In this document: positions 1 to 11,504 of the stretch, piece after piece | Numbering within the stretch: position 1 is the stretch's first letter | How the letters are laid out: each line of letters opens with the position of its first letter | Assembly: GCF_016008875.1 (NCBI RefSeq) | Contig: NZ_JADTQG010000002.1 | Coordinates: forward strand, 248,001-312,000 | Length of the DNA: 64,000 bases | Origin: Ectopseudomonas mendocina | GTDB taxonomy: Bacteria; Pseudomonadota; Gammaproteobacteria; Pseudomonadales; Pseudomonadaceae | Direction of reading: 5' to 3' | Notes under the pieces: generated by a model | The model's database searches: none | What the model was told of the DNA's origin: nothing | The model's input: the letters and a program-made list of their open reading frames with translations, nothing else | Translations under genes and position numbers: made by a program

Positions 1-564
1 CCGGACACCCTGCGCATGGGTTCCACCGGCGCCGGCGGCCTGCCGAGCACCGTCAGCGCGATGATCAACGCGGTGGACGAACTGAAAGTGCGTGAAGTGA
101 CCTTCGGCGGCGACGGCCCCGGCATCACCGCACTGATGGGCAAGCACATCGACTTCATGCCGCTGAGCCTGGCCGCCGCGCGCGAGCTGGTACGCAGCGG
201 CAAGCTCAAGGCCCTGGCCGTGTTCGCCACCGAGGAAACCCCGGAGCTGCCGGGCGTGGAGCCGATCACCAAGTCGCTGCCGGCGATTGCCGAGTACCTG
301 CCCTGGGGTCCGTTCTGGGGCGCCTTCGTACGCAAGGACACCCCGGATGACGTCAAGCAGAAGCTGGTCGATGCCTATGCCAAAGCCGTGGCCAACCCCG
401 AGTTCCAGGGCTTCTTGAAAAACTTCGGCGCGCAGAGCCTGAACCTCAACGGCGCCGAAGCCGAGGAGTTCCTCAAGCGCTGGCAGTCGGTCACCACCTG
501 GTCGATGTACAAGGCCAAGGCCATCGAGGTCGCCCCGGACTCGGTCGGCATTCCCAAGCCGTGA
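1..564 (+). CDS. Tripartite tricarboxylate transporter substrate-binding protein (TctC/Bug family), 3' part
   Basis: The frame is open from the left edge, so the signal peptide and N-terminal lobe are missing; 187 residues remain. The stretch GAGGLPSTVSAMINA, the phrase GGDGPGITALMGKHIDFM and the ending VAPDSVGIPKP are typical of Bug/TctC periplasmic solute receptors, which bind carboxylates and feed a TctAB-type permease. Family membership is by recognition; the ligand cannot be read from the sequence. No tctA or tctB lies downstream, because the gene is closed by a strong terminator, so any permease genes would be to the left of the window. Its place beside pobA makes an aromatic or organic acid ligand plausible (inference). 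Confidence 0.85.
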   Translation, partial: PDTLRMGSTGAGGLPSTVSAMINAVDELKVREVTFGGDGPGITALMGKHIDFMPLSLAAARELVRSGKLKALAVFATEETPELPGVEPITKSLPAIAEYLPWGPFWGAFVRKDTPDDVKQKLVDAYAKAVANPEFQGFLKNFGAQSLNLNGAEAEEFLKRWQSVTTWSMYKAKAIEVAPDSVGIPKP

Positions 565-592
565 TCCTTGCCTGAGCCGAAAGGCTCGTGGC

Positions 593-630
593 AAAAGCCG
601 CTGCCACGGTAATCGTGGCAGCGGCTTTTT
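593..630 (+). terminator. Rho-independent terminator after the tctC-like gene
   Basis: A long stem (AAAAGCCGCTGCCACG, 5-nt loop GTAAT, CGTGGCAGCGGCTTTT) is followed by T residues. It lies 28 bp after the tctC stop and between convergent genes. The A-run on the left arm means it can also work for the minus-strand araC-type gene. Confidence 0.85.
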
Positions 631-657
631 GCATTTTGCTCCACGCCTGGCCCGTGC

Positions 658-2836
<2,179 letters not shown>

Positions 2837-2887
2837 TGAGCGCTATTCGCCCGGCACGTTCATCAGCGCGCCGGGCCCATGCAATTC

Positions 2888-2902
2888 GTTCGTTTATCGC
2901 AC
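2888..2902 (+). promoter_or_regulatory. Candidate degenerate PcaR operator upstream of the TRAP genes
   Basis: The 15-mer GTTCGTTTATCGCAC matches 13 of 15 positions of the P. putida PcaR site as I recall it (GTTCGATAATCGCAC). A related GTTAATCG follows about 10 bp downstream. It lies 140 bp before the dctP start. Only the sequence match supports it; binding is inferred. Confidence 0.45.
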
Positions 2903-3041
2903 ACTAAGTCGTTAATCGAATTGAATAGCCCCTCGCTAACTCGCACCATGCGAACAGCGAATCCTAGCGGCGGCAGTACTGCAGCCGAATTTGGCTGTAC
3001 CTGAGTCGCCTACTAACAATGAATAAGAAAGGACATTTGCG

Positions 3042-4094
3042 ATGCACAAGCTTTCCAAGGCTTTGCTGACGCTGCTTGCCACCAGCGTCATGACCTGGGC
3101 CAACGCCGACGAGGCCGAGGTCACCCTCAAGGTTCACCACTTCCTGCCCGCCCATTCGGTGACCCAGGCCGACTTTCTCAAACCCTGGGCAGAGAAAATC
3201 ACCGCCGAATCCAATGGCCGCATCCAGTTTCAGTTCTACCCGTCCATGCAGCTGGGCGGCACCCCGCCGCAACTGATCGACCAGGCGCGTGATGGCGTCG
3301 CCGACATCGTCTGGACCCTGCCTGGCTACACCAGCGGTCGCTTCCCTCTGGCATCGGCATTCGAGATGCCTTTCATGAGCCGCTCTTCCGAAGCCAGCAG
3401 CCAGGCCATGTGGGATTTCCTCGAAGCCCATGGGCAGAAGGAGCTTGCCGACGTTCATCTGCTCGCCACTCACCTGACCGACGGTGCGCTGCTGCACACC
3501 GCGAAAAAACCGGTGCGCAGCCTGGCCGACTTCCGCGGTCTGAAACTGCGCTCGGCCAACCGCGTGTCTACCAAGCTGATCTCCATGCTTGGCGCCACCC
3601 CGGTGGCCATGCCGGTACCGCAGGTGCCGGAAGCGCTGTCCAAGGGCGTGGTCGATGGCGCCGTGCTGCCCTGGGACGTGGTCCCGGCTCTGAAACTGCA
3701 GGAGCTGGTCAAGTACCACACCGAAATGGCACCGGGCCAGCCGGCGTTGATGCACACCGCCCTGGTGCTGGCGATGAACCCGGCCAAGTACGCCAGCCTG
3801 CCCGATGACCTGCGCAAGATCATCGACGACAACAGCGGCCGCGAACTGTCACGCCAGGCCGGGCATATCTGGGACACCAACGTGATCGAGACCGGACACA
3901 AACTGGCCGAATCGCGTGGCAACGAGATCTATGTGCTGCCCGCCGAGGAGCAGGCCAAGTGGATGGCCATCGGCCGCAAGCTGGACAACGACTGGATCAA
4001 GGAAGTCGAGAGCAAGGGCAACGAAAACGGCGCCGCGCTGCTGCAAGAAGTGCGCGACCTGATCGAAAGCTACAACGCCAAGCTGTCGAACTGA
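3042..4094 (+). CDS. TRAP transporter solute-binding protein (DctP family)
   Basis: 350 residues with a classical signal peptide (MHKLSKALLTLLATSVMTWANA, cut here as first 14 residues MHKLSKALLTLLAT plus SVMTWANA). The body has DctP features: VHHFLPAHS near the N-terminus, QLIDQARDGVADIVWTLPG, and the GLKLRSANRVSTKLISMLGA stretch containing the usual carboxylate-binding arginine. It is the periplasmic receptor of the three-gene TRAP system, with DctQ and DctM following. The ligand is not readable. The position between pobA and a porin, and a PcaR-like site upstream, suggest an aromatic or ring-derived carboxylate (inference). Confidence 0.93.
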   Translation: MHKLSKALLTLLATSVMTWANADEAEVTLKVHHFLPAHSVTQADFLKPWAEKITAESNGRIQFQFYPSMQLGGTPPQLIDQARDGVADIVWTLPGYTSGRFPLASAFEMPFMSRSSEASSQAMWDFLEAHGQKELADVHLLATHLTDGALLHTAKKPVRSLADFRGLKLRSANRVSTKLISMLGATPVAMPVPQVPEALSKGVVDGAVLPWDVVPALKLQELVKYHTEMAPGQPALMHTALVLAMNPAKYASLPDDLRKIIDDNSGRELSRQAGHIWDTNVIETGHKLAESRGNEIYVLPAEEQAKWMAIGRKLDNDWIKEVESKGNENGAALLQEVRDLIESYNAKLSN

Positions 4095-4152
4095 TCGCCA
4101 ACCCTCGTTGTCCTGGCCGGCATCTCGGGTGCCGGCCTTGCGGAGTCCGCTC

Positions 4153-4683
4153 ATGATCGAAAACCCTGCCTTGCCTGGGCAGCCCCAGCGCACGCGCCCA
4201 TTCGGCCAGTTGCTCGACACGCTGGCATGCTGGCTGGCGATGGCCGGTGGCCTGGTACTGGTCGCCATTACCCTGCTGTCGGCCTACAGCATCACCATGC
4301 GCAGCCTGTTCGATGCACCACTGCTCGGTGACGTCGAGCTGGTGCAGATGGGCTGCGGCATCGCCGTGGTGAGTTTCCTGCCGCTGTGCCAGCTGCGTCG
4401 CAACAATGTCATCGTCGATGCGTTCACCCTGCGTGCGCCGGCAGCACTGCGCCGCCATCTCGACACCCTCGGCTGCCTGTTGATGGCCGCCTGCGCGGCA
4501 CTGCTGGCCTGGCGCTCGGTGATCGGCACCCTGGACACCTACCGTAACGGTGAAGAGTCGATCATCATGGGCATTCCGATGTGGTGGTCGATGACCCCCT
4601 TCGCCCCGTCCTTCGCCCTGCTGGCCATCGTTTCCCTGTACACCGCCTGGCTCGACCAGCGTGGCGAAGGGGGCCAGCAATGA
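4153..4683 (+). CDS. TRAP transporter small permease (DctQ family)
   Basis: 176 residues with four predicted hydrophobic segments and the DctQ-like stretch LLGDVELVQMGCGIAVVSFL. The small membrane subunit pairs with DctM. The frame is open from 4108, but the ATG at 4153 with GGAG nine bases upstream fits the family. Its stop overlaps the start of the next gene, which indicates translational coupling. Confidence 0.92.
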   Translation: MIENPALPGQPQRTRPFGQLLDTLACWLAMAGGLVLVAITLLSAYSITMRSLFDAPLLGDVELVQMGCGIAVVSFLPLCQLRRNNVIVDAFTLRAPAALRRHLDTLGCLLMAACAALLAWRSVIGTLDTYRNGEESIIMGIPMWWSMTPFAPSFALLAIVSLYTAWLDQRGEGGQQ

Positions 4684-6002
4684 GCAGCGTCGCACTGGGC
4701 GGGCTGTTTCTCGCATTCCTGCTGGTTCTGCTGGCCATCCGTATTCCGATCGCCATCGCCATGCTGCTGACCGGTATCGCCGGTTACGTCTCGATCAGCG
4801 GCTGGGACCCGCTGCTCAATTATTTGAAGACGGTGGCCTACGCCCGTTACACCGTGTACGACCTGTCGGTGATCCCGCTGTTTCTGTTGATGGGCCAGTT
4901 CGCCTCGCGCGGCGGCCTGGCTACGGGCCTGTTCCGGGCCGCGGCCGCCATGGTCGGACACTGGCGCGGCGGCCTGGCTATCTCCGCCATCGGCTCGTGC
5001 GCCGCCTTCGGCGCGGTCTGCGGTTCATCGGTGGCGACCGCGGCGACCATGGGCCAGGTGGCCCTGCCGGAGCTGCGTCGCTACAAGTACTCCAACTCGC
5101 TGGCCGTGGGTTGCCTGGCAGCGGGCGGCACCCTGGGCATTCTCATCCCGCCCTCGGTGGTGCTGGTGATCTACGCCATCCTCGCCCAGCAGAACATCTC
5201 CACGCTGTTCATGGCCGCCTTCGTGCCGGGCATCCTTGCCGTCATCGGCTACATGATCGCCGTGGCCATCTACGTGCGCCTGTTCCCCGACTCGGGGCCT
5301 GCTCAGGAACGCTCGAGCTGGAAACAGCGGCTGCAGGCGCAACAAGGCGTCTGGCCGGTGCTGCTGATTTTCCTGGTCGTGCTCGGTGGCATCTATGGCG
5401 GTTGGTTCACCCCGACCGAGGCAGCGGCCATCGGTACCGTGGGCACGGGTTTCTTCGCCTTCACCCTGGGCAAGATGCGCCTGGCCGAACTCAAGGAAGT
5501 GTTGCTGGGCACCGGCGTGACCACCGCGATGATCTTCATGATCCTGCTCGGCGCCGATGTGATGAATGCCTTCCTGGCCATCTCGCAACTGCCCAACTTC
5601 ATCGCCGAAGCCATTAGCGGAGCAGGTCTGCCGCCGTTTCTGGTGCTGGCCGGGATTCTCATCCTGTACCTGATCCTCGGCTGCGTGATGGACACCATGT
5701 CGATGATCCTGCTGACCATCCCGATCTTCTTCCCGGTGATCATGGGGCTGGACTTCTATGGCCTGGACCAGACGGAGAAAGCCATCTGGTTCGGCATCCT
5801 GGCCCTGATGGTGGTGGAGATCGGCATGGTCACCCCGCCGCTGGGCATGAACGTGTACGTGATCGCCGGCATGGCACGCGACATTCCCATGCGGGACGCC
5901 TTCAGAGGCATCGTGCCGTTCCTGATTTCGGACATCGTGCGCGTGGTCATCCTCGTGCTCTTCCCATCGATCACCCTGTGCCTGGTGCGCTGGCTGACCT
6001 GA
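4680..6002 (+). CDS. TRAP transporter large permease (DctM family)
   Basis: 440 residues and strongly hydrophobic (about 12 membrane segments). Family signatures are GSSVATAATMGQVALPEL, AAGGTLGILIPPSVVLVIY and GCVMDTMSMILLTIPIFFP. It is the sodium-coupled transport subunit of the TRAP system in the inner membrane. The ATG at 4680 overlaps the dctQ stop as ATGA and is preceded by a GAAGGGGG ribosome site. The frame is open further upstream, but that part is out-of-frame dctQ. Confidence 0.95.
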   Translation: MSSVALGGLFLAFLLVLLAIRIPIAIAMLLTGIAGYVSISGWDPLLNYLKTVAYARYTVYDLSVIPLFLLMGQFASRGGLATGLFRAAAAMVGHWRGGLAISAIGSCAAFGAVCGSSVATAATMGQVALPELRRYKYSNSLAVGCLAAGGTLGILIPPSVVLVIYAILAQQNISTLFMAAFVPGILAVIGYMIAVAIYVRLFPDSGPAQERSSWKQRLQAQQGVWPVLLIFLVVLGGIYGGWFTPTEAAAIGTVGTGFFAFTLGKMRLAELKEVLLGTGVTTAMIFMILLGADVMNAFLAISQLPNFIAEAISGAGLPPFLVLAGILILYLILGCVMDTMSMILLTIPIFFPVIMGLDFYGLDQTEKAIWFGILALMVVEIGMVTPPLGMNVYVIAGMARDIPMRDAFRGIVPFLISDIVRVVILVLFPSITLCLVRWLT

Positions 6003-6125
6003 CAGAGGACGCGCATTGCATTCAGACAGACGCCACTGCCCCCGAATAACTGCCAACACCCCCGATGTAGAGGCGTTTTCGCCGTTGCGGAGGGGTTCTT
6101 AACCTTGCAAAAGGAAGCGATAACA

Positions 6126-7385
6126 ATGAAAAAAGCTCTTTACCTCGCGCCCAGCGCAATCGCCGTTGCCGTCATGGCCTCCAGCCTCTCGGTCGGCGTT
6201 CAGGCTGCCGGCTTCGTCGAAGACGCCAAGGTCACCCTCGGCCTGCGCAATTACTACTTCAACCGTAACTACCTCAACGGCACCGACCCGATCGTCAACG
6301 GCGAGCGCCAGGGCCAGGCTGAGGGCTGGACCCAGAGCTTCATCCTCGATGCCCGCTCCGGCTACACCCAGGGCACCGTAGGCTTCGGTCTCGATGTGCT
6401 CGGCCTGTACAGCATCAAGCTAGACGGCAACCGTGGCGCTGCCAACACCCAGCTGATGCCGATCCATGACGACGGCCAGGCCGCTGATGACTTCGGTCGC
6501 ACTGCCGTGGCGGCCAAGGCCAAGATCTCCAAGACCGAGCTGAAAGTCGGCGAGTGGATGGCCGTGCTGCCGATCCTGCGTGCCGATGACGGCCGCTCCC
6601 TGCCGCAAACCTTCCAGGGTGCGCAGCTCACCTCCAGCGAAATCGACGGCCTGACCCTGTACGGCGGTCAGTTCTGGAAGAACAGCCAGCGCAACGATGC
6701 CAGCCGTGAGGACATGTCATTCGGCGGCGTGGAAGGCGACGACTTCAACTTCGGCGGCGGTGAGTACCGCTTCAACGGCAACAACACCATGGTCGGCCTC
6801 TGGCATGCCCGCCTGGAGAACGTCTACCAGCAGAGCTACGCGCAACTGACCCATAGCCAGCCGGTCGGCGACTGGGTGCTGGGCGCCAACCTCGGCTACG
6901 TCACCGGCAAGGAAGAAGGCTCGGCCAAGGCCGGCAACCTCGACAACAAGGTGTACCAGGGCGCATTCAGCGCCAAGCGCGGCAACAACACCTTCATGGT
7001 GGCCTACCAGCGTCTGAGCGGCGACACCAAGTTCATGCGGATCGACGGCGCCAGCGGCGGCACCCTGGTCAACGACGGCTTCACCAACAGCTACGACAAC
7101 CCGGAAGAGCGTTCCTGGCAGGTTCGTCACGACTACAACTTCGCCGGTATGGGCATTCCGGGCCTGACCCTGATGAACCGCTACGTCAGCGGTTCCAATA
7201 TCCATGCCGGCGGTCGTACCGACGCCGAGGAGTGGGGGCGTGAATCCGAGCTGGCCTACACCATCCAGGAAGGCTCGCTGAAGAACCTGAGCATTCGCTG
7301 GCGTAACTCCGATGTGCGCCGCGACGTTGGCCAGGATCTGCACGAGAACCGTCTGATCATCAACTACCCGCTGTCGATTCTGTAA
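6126..7385 (+). CDS. OprD-family outer-membrane porin
   Basis: 419 residues with a signal peptide ending VGVQAAG. The mature protein starts with the OprD-like FVEDAKVTLGLRNYYFNR and ends NRLIINYPLSIL, a typical last beta strand. OprD-family channels take up small acids; the OpdK subgroup is known for benzoate-type substrates. The start at 6126 gives a KK-type signal peptide; an in-frame codon at 6105 would add seven unlikely residues. Together with the TRAP genes it would form a complete outer- plus inner-membrane uptake route. Substrate is inferred. Confidence 0.92.
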   Translation: MKKALYLAPSAIAVAVMASSLSVGVQAAGFVEDAKVTLGLRNYYFNRNYLNGTDPIVNGERQGQAEGWTQSFILDARSGYTQGTVGFGLDVLGLYSIKLDGNRGAANTQLMPIHDDGQAADDFGRTAVAAKAKISKTELKVGEWMAVLPILRADDGRSLPQTFQGAQLTSSEIDGLTLYGGQFWKNSQRNDASREDMSFGGVEGDDFNFGGGEYRFNGNNTMVGLWHARLENVYQQSYAQLTHSQPVGDWVLGANLGYVTGKEEGSAKAGNLDNKVYQGAFSAKRGNNTFMVAYQRLSGDTKFMRIDGASGGTLVNDGFTNSYDNPEERSWQVRHDYNFAGMGIPGLTLMNRYVSGSNIHAGGRTDAEEWGRESELAYTIQEGSLKNLSIRWRNSDVRRDVGQDLHENRLIINYPLSIL

Positions 7386-7435
7386 GCACCACGCAACATC
7401 GCTGCACAAGTGACTCCTAGTGTTACGGCACGTTC

Positions 7436-7463
7436 AGCCCGTCCTCGTGACGGGCTTTTTTTT
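7436..7463 (+). terminator. Rho-independent terminator after the porin gene
   Basis: Stem AGCCCGTC / GACGGGCT with a five-base loop and a run of eight T. It ends the TRAP-porin region just before the chemoreceptor gene. Confidence 0.9.
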
Positions 7464-7492
7464 GATGTGCAACTGTTCGAGGTAGTACCACC

Positions 7493-9418
7493 ATGCGCTG
7501 GATTATCGAACGCTGCGCCGACCTCAAGGTCGGGCACAAGCTTCTGCTGGGCTTTTCACTGGTCATGCTGCTGACCCTGGCGGTGGCCCTGGGTGGCTGG
7601 CGCACCGCCAGCGACATACTCGGGCATGCCGGCCAATCGCTTCAGGTGGCGGACCTGAAACAACAGATCCTGCGGCTGCGCCTGCTGGAAAAGGATTACC
7701 TGCTGGCACCGCAGGCTGGCCATGAAGCGGCCATTGCCGATCAGCATGCCGGCATCGCCGACCAATTGGCCGCTCTTTCTTCGCATACCGAGCAACTGCT
7801 GCAGGGCAACGACGCTTATCTGCAGCAGTTCACCCAACTGCGCGCGACACAGTCGCAAGCCAGCACCGCACAGACCGGAATGGCGATCCGCGCCGACGAA
7901 GCGCTGATCCAGTTCGAGATGGTCGCTCAGGACCAGTTCAACCTGATTCGTGACCAACTGTTCGAAGGCCAGGCAGGCACGCAGAGCGGTGTCGATCAGG
8001 CCGAGGCAGCGGCACGCCTGAGCCAGAACCTGCTGCAGCTGCGCCTGGCGGAAAGCCAGTTCATCCTTAGCGCAGACAATGCCGATGCCGACCTCTGGCA
8101 AATACGCTTCACCAGCATGACCGAGGCCGCGCAGCAACTGCGCGCACAACTCGCAGCGCTGCAGCAGGCATCGCTGGACGAAGCCCTGCGCGCGCTCGAC
8201 AGCTATCGCGAATCCTTCGAGCACTATCGCCAAAGCCGCGAGGCCGAACAGCACAGCCGCAACCGGCTGACCGACCTGGCGCAAGCCATGCTGCAACATG
8301 GCGACGCTCTGCAACAGCGCCAGCAGCTCACCATGCAGGAGGGCAACCGCCAATCCCTGCAAACCCTGGCCCTGCTGACCACCGCAGCGCTGGTGCTGGC
8401 GCTGCTCGCCAGCTGGCTGATCCGCCGTCTGATCGTCGGCCCGCTACGGAATTGCCTGCTGCTGGCCCAACAGGTGGCGGCCGGTGATCTCAGCGGTTCT
8501 CGCACGGCCATTGGCCGCGACGAGGTCGGTCAGCTGCTGGGGGCGCTGCAGAGCATGCGCGACCACCTGCGCGAACTGATCGGGCAGATCGGCGGTAGCG
8601 CGACACAGATCGCCGCCGCGGCCGAGCAACTGTCGGCGGTCAGCGAACAGACCCGCGCCGGAGTGCGTGAGCAGAGCGAAGAATCCAGTCAGACCGCCTG
8701 CGCCATGCAGCAGATGGTCGCCAGCGTGCAACAGGTGGCCGGCGATGCGGAGCAGGCATCGCAAGCGGCACAGCAGGCAGAACTGCAGGCCCGCGATGGT
8801 GACCGACAGGTGCGCCAGGTCATCGAGCAGATCGAGCGCCTGGCCAGTGAGGTCGCACAGACCGGCCAGACCGTCGACCAAGTGCAGGGCGAGAGCCAGC
8901 GCATCGGCACGGTGCTGGACGTGATCAAGGCAGTCGCCGAGCAGACCAACCTGCTCGCACTCAACGCAGCCATCGAGGCGGCCCGCGCCGGAGAACAAGG
9001 CCGCGGCTTCGCCGTGGTCGCCGATGAAGTTCGCGCACTGGCGCGCCGAACACAGGATTCCACCAGCGAGATCGAGGCACTGATCACCAGCCTGCAGAAC
9101 CGCGTGCACAAGGCCGTGGCCCAAACCCAGGCCAGCCAGAGCCTGAGCCAGGACGCGGTGAGCAGCGTCGAGCTAACCGGTCAGAGCCTGGTGCACATCA
9201 ATCAGGCGGTTGCGTTGATCGAACGAATGAACCAGCAGATCGCCAGCGCCGCCGAACAGCAGAGCGCGGTGGCCATGGAGATCAACCGCAGCCTGGACAA
9301 CGTGCGCAGCATCGGCGAACAAAGCGCGAGTGCCACCGAGCAGACGGCCTTGTCCAGTGCCGAACTGGCCAGGCTCGGCGGTGAACTGCAGGAACGCATC
9401 GGCCGTTTCCGCAGTTGA
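7493..9418 (+). CDS. Methyl-accepting chemotaxis protein with a long helical (HBM-type) sensor
   Basis: 641 residues. The first membrane segment is at about 18-37 and the second at about 289-312. Between them is an all-helical periplasmic domain of about 250 residues, the size of a helical bimodular (HBM) domain and larger than a simple four-helix bundle. Two related helices ([10 protein letters not shown] and [10 protein letters not shown]) support two modules. A HAMP domain follows, then a cytoplasmic signalling domain with the conserved tip containing [18 protein letters not shown] receptors characterised in P. putida sense TCA-cycle acids. The location beside pob/pca genes suggests chemotaxis to aromatic or related acids (inference). 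Confidence 0.93.
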   Translation: MRWIIERCADLKVGHKLLLGFSLVMLLTLAVALGGWRTASDILGHAGQSLQVADLKQQILRLRLLEKDYLLAPQAGHEAAIADQHAGIADQLAALSSHTEQLLQGNDAYLQQFTQLRATQSQASTAQTGMAIRADEALIQFEMVAQDQFNLIRDQLFEGQAGTQSGVDQAEAAARLSQNLLQLRLAESQFILSADNADADLWQIRFTSMTEAAQQLRAQLAALQQASLDEALRALDSYRESFEHYRQSREAEQHSRNRLTDLAQAMLQHGDALQQRQQLTMQEGNRQSLQTLALLTTAALVLALLASWLIRRLIVGPLRNCLLLAQQVAAGDLSGSRTAIGRDEVGQLLGALQSMRDHLRELIGQIGGSATQIAAAAEQLSAVSEQTRAGVREQSEESSQTACAMQQMVASVQQVAGDAEQASQAAQQAELQARDGDRQVRQVIEQIERLASEVAQTGQTVDQVQGESQRIGTVLDVIKAVAEQTNLLALNAAIEAARAGEQGRGFAVVADEVRALARRTQDSTSEIEALITSLQNRVHKAVAQTQASQSLSQDAVSSVELTGQSLVHINQAVALIERMNQQIASAAEQQSAVAMEINRSLDNVRSIGEQSASATEQTALSSAELARLGGELQERIGRFRS

Positions 9419-9467
9419 GGCAGAACGCTTCATCCCAGTAGGGCGCGTTAGCCGCGGCAACTAGCAA

Positions 9468-9542
9468 GCGCGGCTAAAGCCCCTCCCACAGGTAAACGCC
9501 CACGTATTCAGGCCACACCGTGGGAGGCGCTTCAGCAGCGAC
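9468..9542. repeat. REP-like repeat pair in the 9419-9728 gap
   Basis: Two half-repeats of the GGGAGG...CTTCAGC type face each other (GCGGCTAAAGCCCCTCCCACA and its imperfect counterpart from 9519). The same half-repeat recurs at 14237, 14276 and 18620. No gene or promoter of note is seen elsewhere in this 310-bp gap; a short AT-richer stretch at 9690-9725 precedes the next gene. Confidence 0.6.
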
Positions 9543-9728
9543 AGCTCCTGAACATGTCCACAGGTGAAAGCTGATACCTCCACCACACAGCGAGGGCAAA
9601 GCGAACGACAAATGGCCGCTAACCGCACGACATCCCAAGCCCTTCTCTCCCGCTACTCTTGGCGCCTCCGTGCGCCCAACGTAAAATCCGGAACATAGTT
9701 CCAATAAATACAAATCCGGAGACCTGCC

Positions 9729-11423
9729 ATGCCTCACACCCCACTCGACTGCGACCTGCTGGTGATCGGCTCCGGCGCTGCCGGGCTGGCCGCAGCCGTC
9801 AGCGCCGCGCACCTGGGCAAGCGGGTGATTCTGGTGGAGAAGGCACCAGTGCTGGGCGGCGCTACGGCCTGGTCCGGGGGCTGGCTGTGGGCGCCACGCA
9901 ACCCGCTGGCCCAGCGCGCCGGCATCGTCGAAGACATCGAGCAACCGCGCACCTACCTGCGCAACGAGCTGGGCGAGCATTACCGCCCCGAGCTGGTGGA
10001 CGCCTTTCTGCAGCACTGCCCGGAGATGGTGGCCTTCTTCGAGCAGCACACCGCGCTGCAGTTCGTCGATGGCAACGGCATCCCCGACATGCACGGCGAC
10101 ACGCCCGGCGCGGCCACCGGCGGTCATCAGGTCATCGCCGCGCCCTACGATGGCCGCGAGGTGCTCGACCTGTTGCCACGCCTGCGCAAGACCATGCGCG
10201 AGACGTCCTTCATGGGCATGCCGATCATGGCCGGTGCCGATCTTGCCGCCTTCCTCAACATGACCCGCTCGCCCAAGGCGCTGCTGCACGTCATCCGCCG
10301 CTTCACCAGCCACCTTTATCACCTGGCCCGCTATGGCCGCGCCATGCATCTGGTCAACGGCGTGGCGCTGATCGCCCGTCTGGCGCGCTCGGCGCAGGAT
10401 CTCGGTGTGCAGATGCTGGAGTCCACGCCCGCGCAGCGCCTGATCGTCGAGAACGGCAGCGTCTGCGGCGCCGTGGTGCTGCATGCCGGCGAGGAAATGA
10501 CTATCCGCGCCAACGCCGTAGTGCTGGCTGCCGGCGGTTTCCCCAATGATCCGCAACGGCGCCAGGCAATGTTCCCGCGCGATGCCAGCGGCCATGACAA
10601 CCTCGCCCTGCCACCGACCAGTTGCGCCGGCGACGGCCTGCACCTAGGCGAGTCCGCCGGCGGACGAGTCGCCGACGACCTGCGCTCGCCCGTGGCCTGG
10701 GCGCCGGTATCGAAGGTGCCCTACTCCGACGGCAGCGTCGGCCACTTTCCGCACATCATCGACCGCGGCAAACCCGGCATCATCGGCGTGCTGCAAAACG
10801 GCCAACGCTTCGTCAACGAAGCCGGCGGCTACTACGACTACGTCGACGCCATGCTCAAGGCCATTCCCGAGCAGCAGGAAGCCTGTTCCTGGCTGATCTG
10901 CGACCACCGTTTCCAGCGCCGCTACGGCCTCGGTTTCGCCCGTCCGGCGCCGCTGCCGGTGTCACCGCATATCCGCAGCGGCTACCTCAAGCGCGGCGAT
11001 ACTATCGAAGAACTGGCCATCGCCTGCGACATCGATCCGCTTGGTCTGACCACAACCGTCAGCGAATTCAATCGTCATGCGCGCCAGGGCGAAGACCCGC
11101 AATTCGGCCGTGGCAGCACGCCCTTCAACCGCCGCAGCGGCGACGCCCAGCACCCCGGCCCCAATCCTTGCGTGGCGCCCATCGAGCTCGGCCCGTTCTA
11201 TGCGGTGAAGGTACAGCCGGGCTGCTTCGGCACCTTCGCCGGGCTGCGAACCGACGGCCACGCCCGCGTACTGGATGGCGATGACCAGCCGATCCCAGGG
11301 CTGTACGCAGCCGGCACGGACATGGCCAGCCCGCTGGGCGGGCACTACCCGTCCGGCGGCATCAACCTCGGCCCTGCCCTGACCTTCGGCTATATCGCCG
11401 GACGCCACGCGGCTGCGCTCTGA
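9729..11423 (+). CDS. FAD-dependent oxidoreductase of the fumarate reductase / 3-ketosteroid dehydrogenase superfamily
   Basis: 564 residues. The N-terminal FAD-binding motif is GSGAAGLAAAVSAAHLG at about residues 14-30. The C-terminal part has ELGPFYAVKVQPGCFGTFAG, then the flavin-closing ASPLGGHYPSGGINLGPA. No signal peptide or heme motif is present, so it is a soluble cytoplasmic member. KstD-like and fumarate-reductase-like proteins share this fold. The substrate is unknown. It is the only gene in this aromatic cluster with no defined step in the protocatechuate route, and it points toward pcaC on the opposite strand. Confidence 0.85.
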   Translation: MPHTPLDCDLLVIGSGAAGLAAAVSAAHLGKRVILVEKAPVLGGATAWSGGWLWAPRNPLAQRAGIVEDIEQPRTYLRNELGEHYRPELVDAFLQHCPEMVAFFEQHTALQFVDGNGIPDMHGDTPGAATGGHQVIAAPYDGREVLDLLPRLRKTMRETSFMGMPIMAGADLAAFLNMTRSPKALLHVIRRFTSHLYHLARYGRAMHLVNGVALIARLARSAQDLGVQMLESTPAQRLIVENGSVCGAVVLHAGEEMTIRANAVVLAAGGFPNDPQRRQAMFPRDASGHDNLALPPTSCAGDGLHLGESAGGRVADDLRSPVAWAPVSKVPYSDGSVGHFPHIIDRGKPGIIGVLQNGQRFVNEAGGYYDYVDAMLKAIPEQQEACSWLICDHRFQRRYGLGFARPAPLPVSPHIRSGYLKRGDTIEELAIACDIDPLGLTTTVSEFNRHARQGEDPQFGRGSTPFNRRSGDAQHPGPNPCVAPIELGPFYAVKVQPGCFGTFAGLRTDGHARVLDGDDQPIPGLYAAGTDMASPLGGHYPSGGINLGPALTFGYIAGRHAAAL

Positions 11424-11504
11424 CATCCCGCGCGCGCGGGTCGCAGGCATAAAAAAGCGCCGCCCGGATGCGTGGTCCGGGCAGCGCCCCGTTGCTCGCG
11501 GGAG

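Noticed and set aside
5025..6059. Minus-strand frame of 344 codons opposite the TRAP large permease
   Set aside because: Extremely His/Asp/Gln-rich translation, the usual mirror of hydrophobic membrane-protein codons; no ribosome site or family signal.
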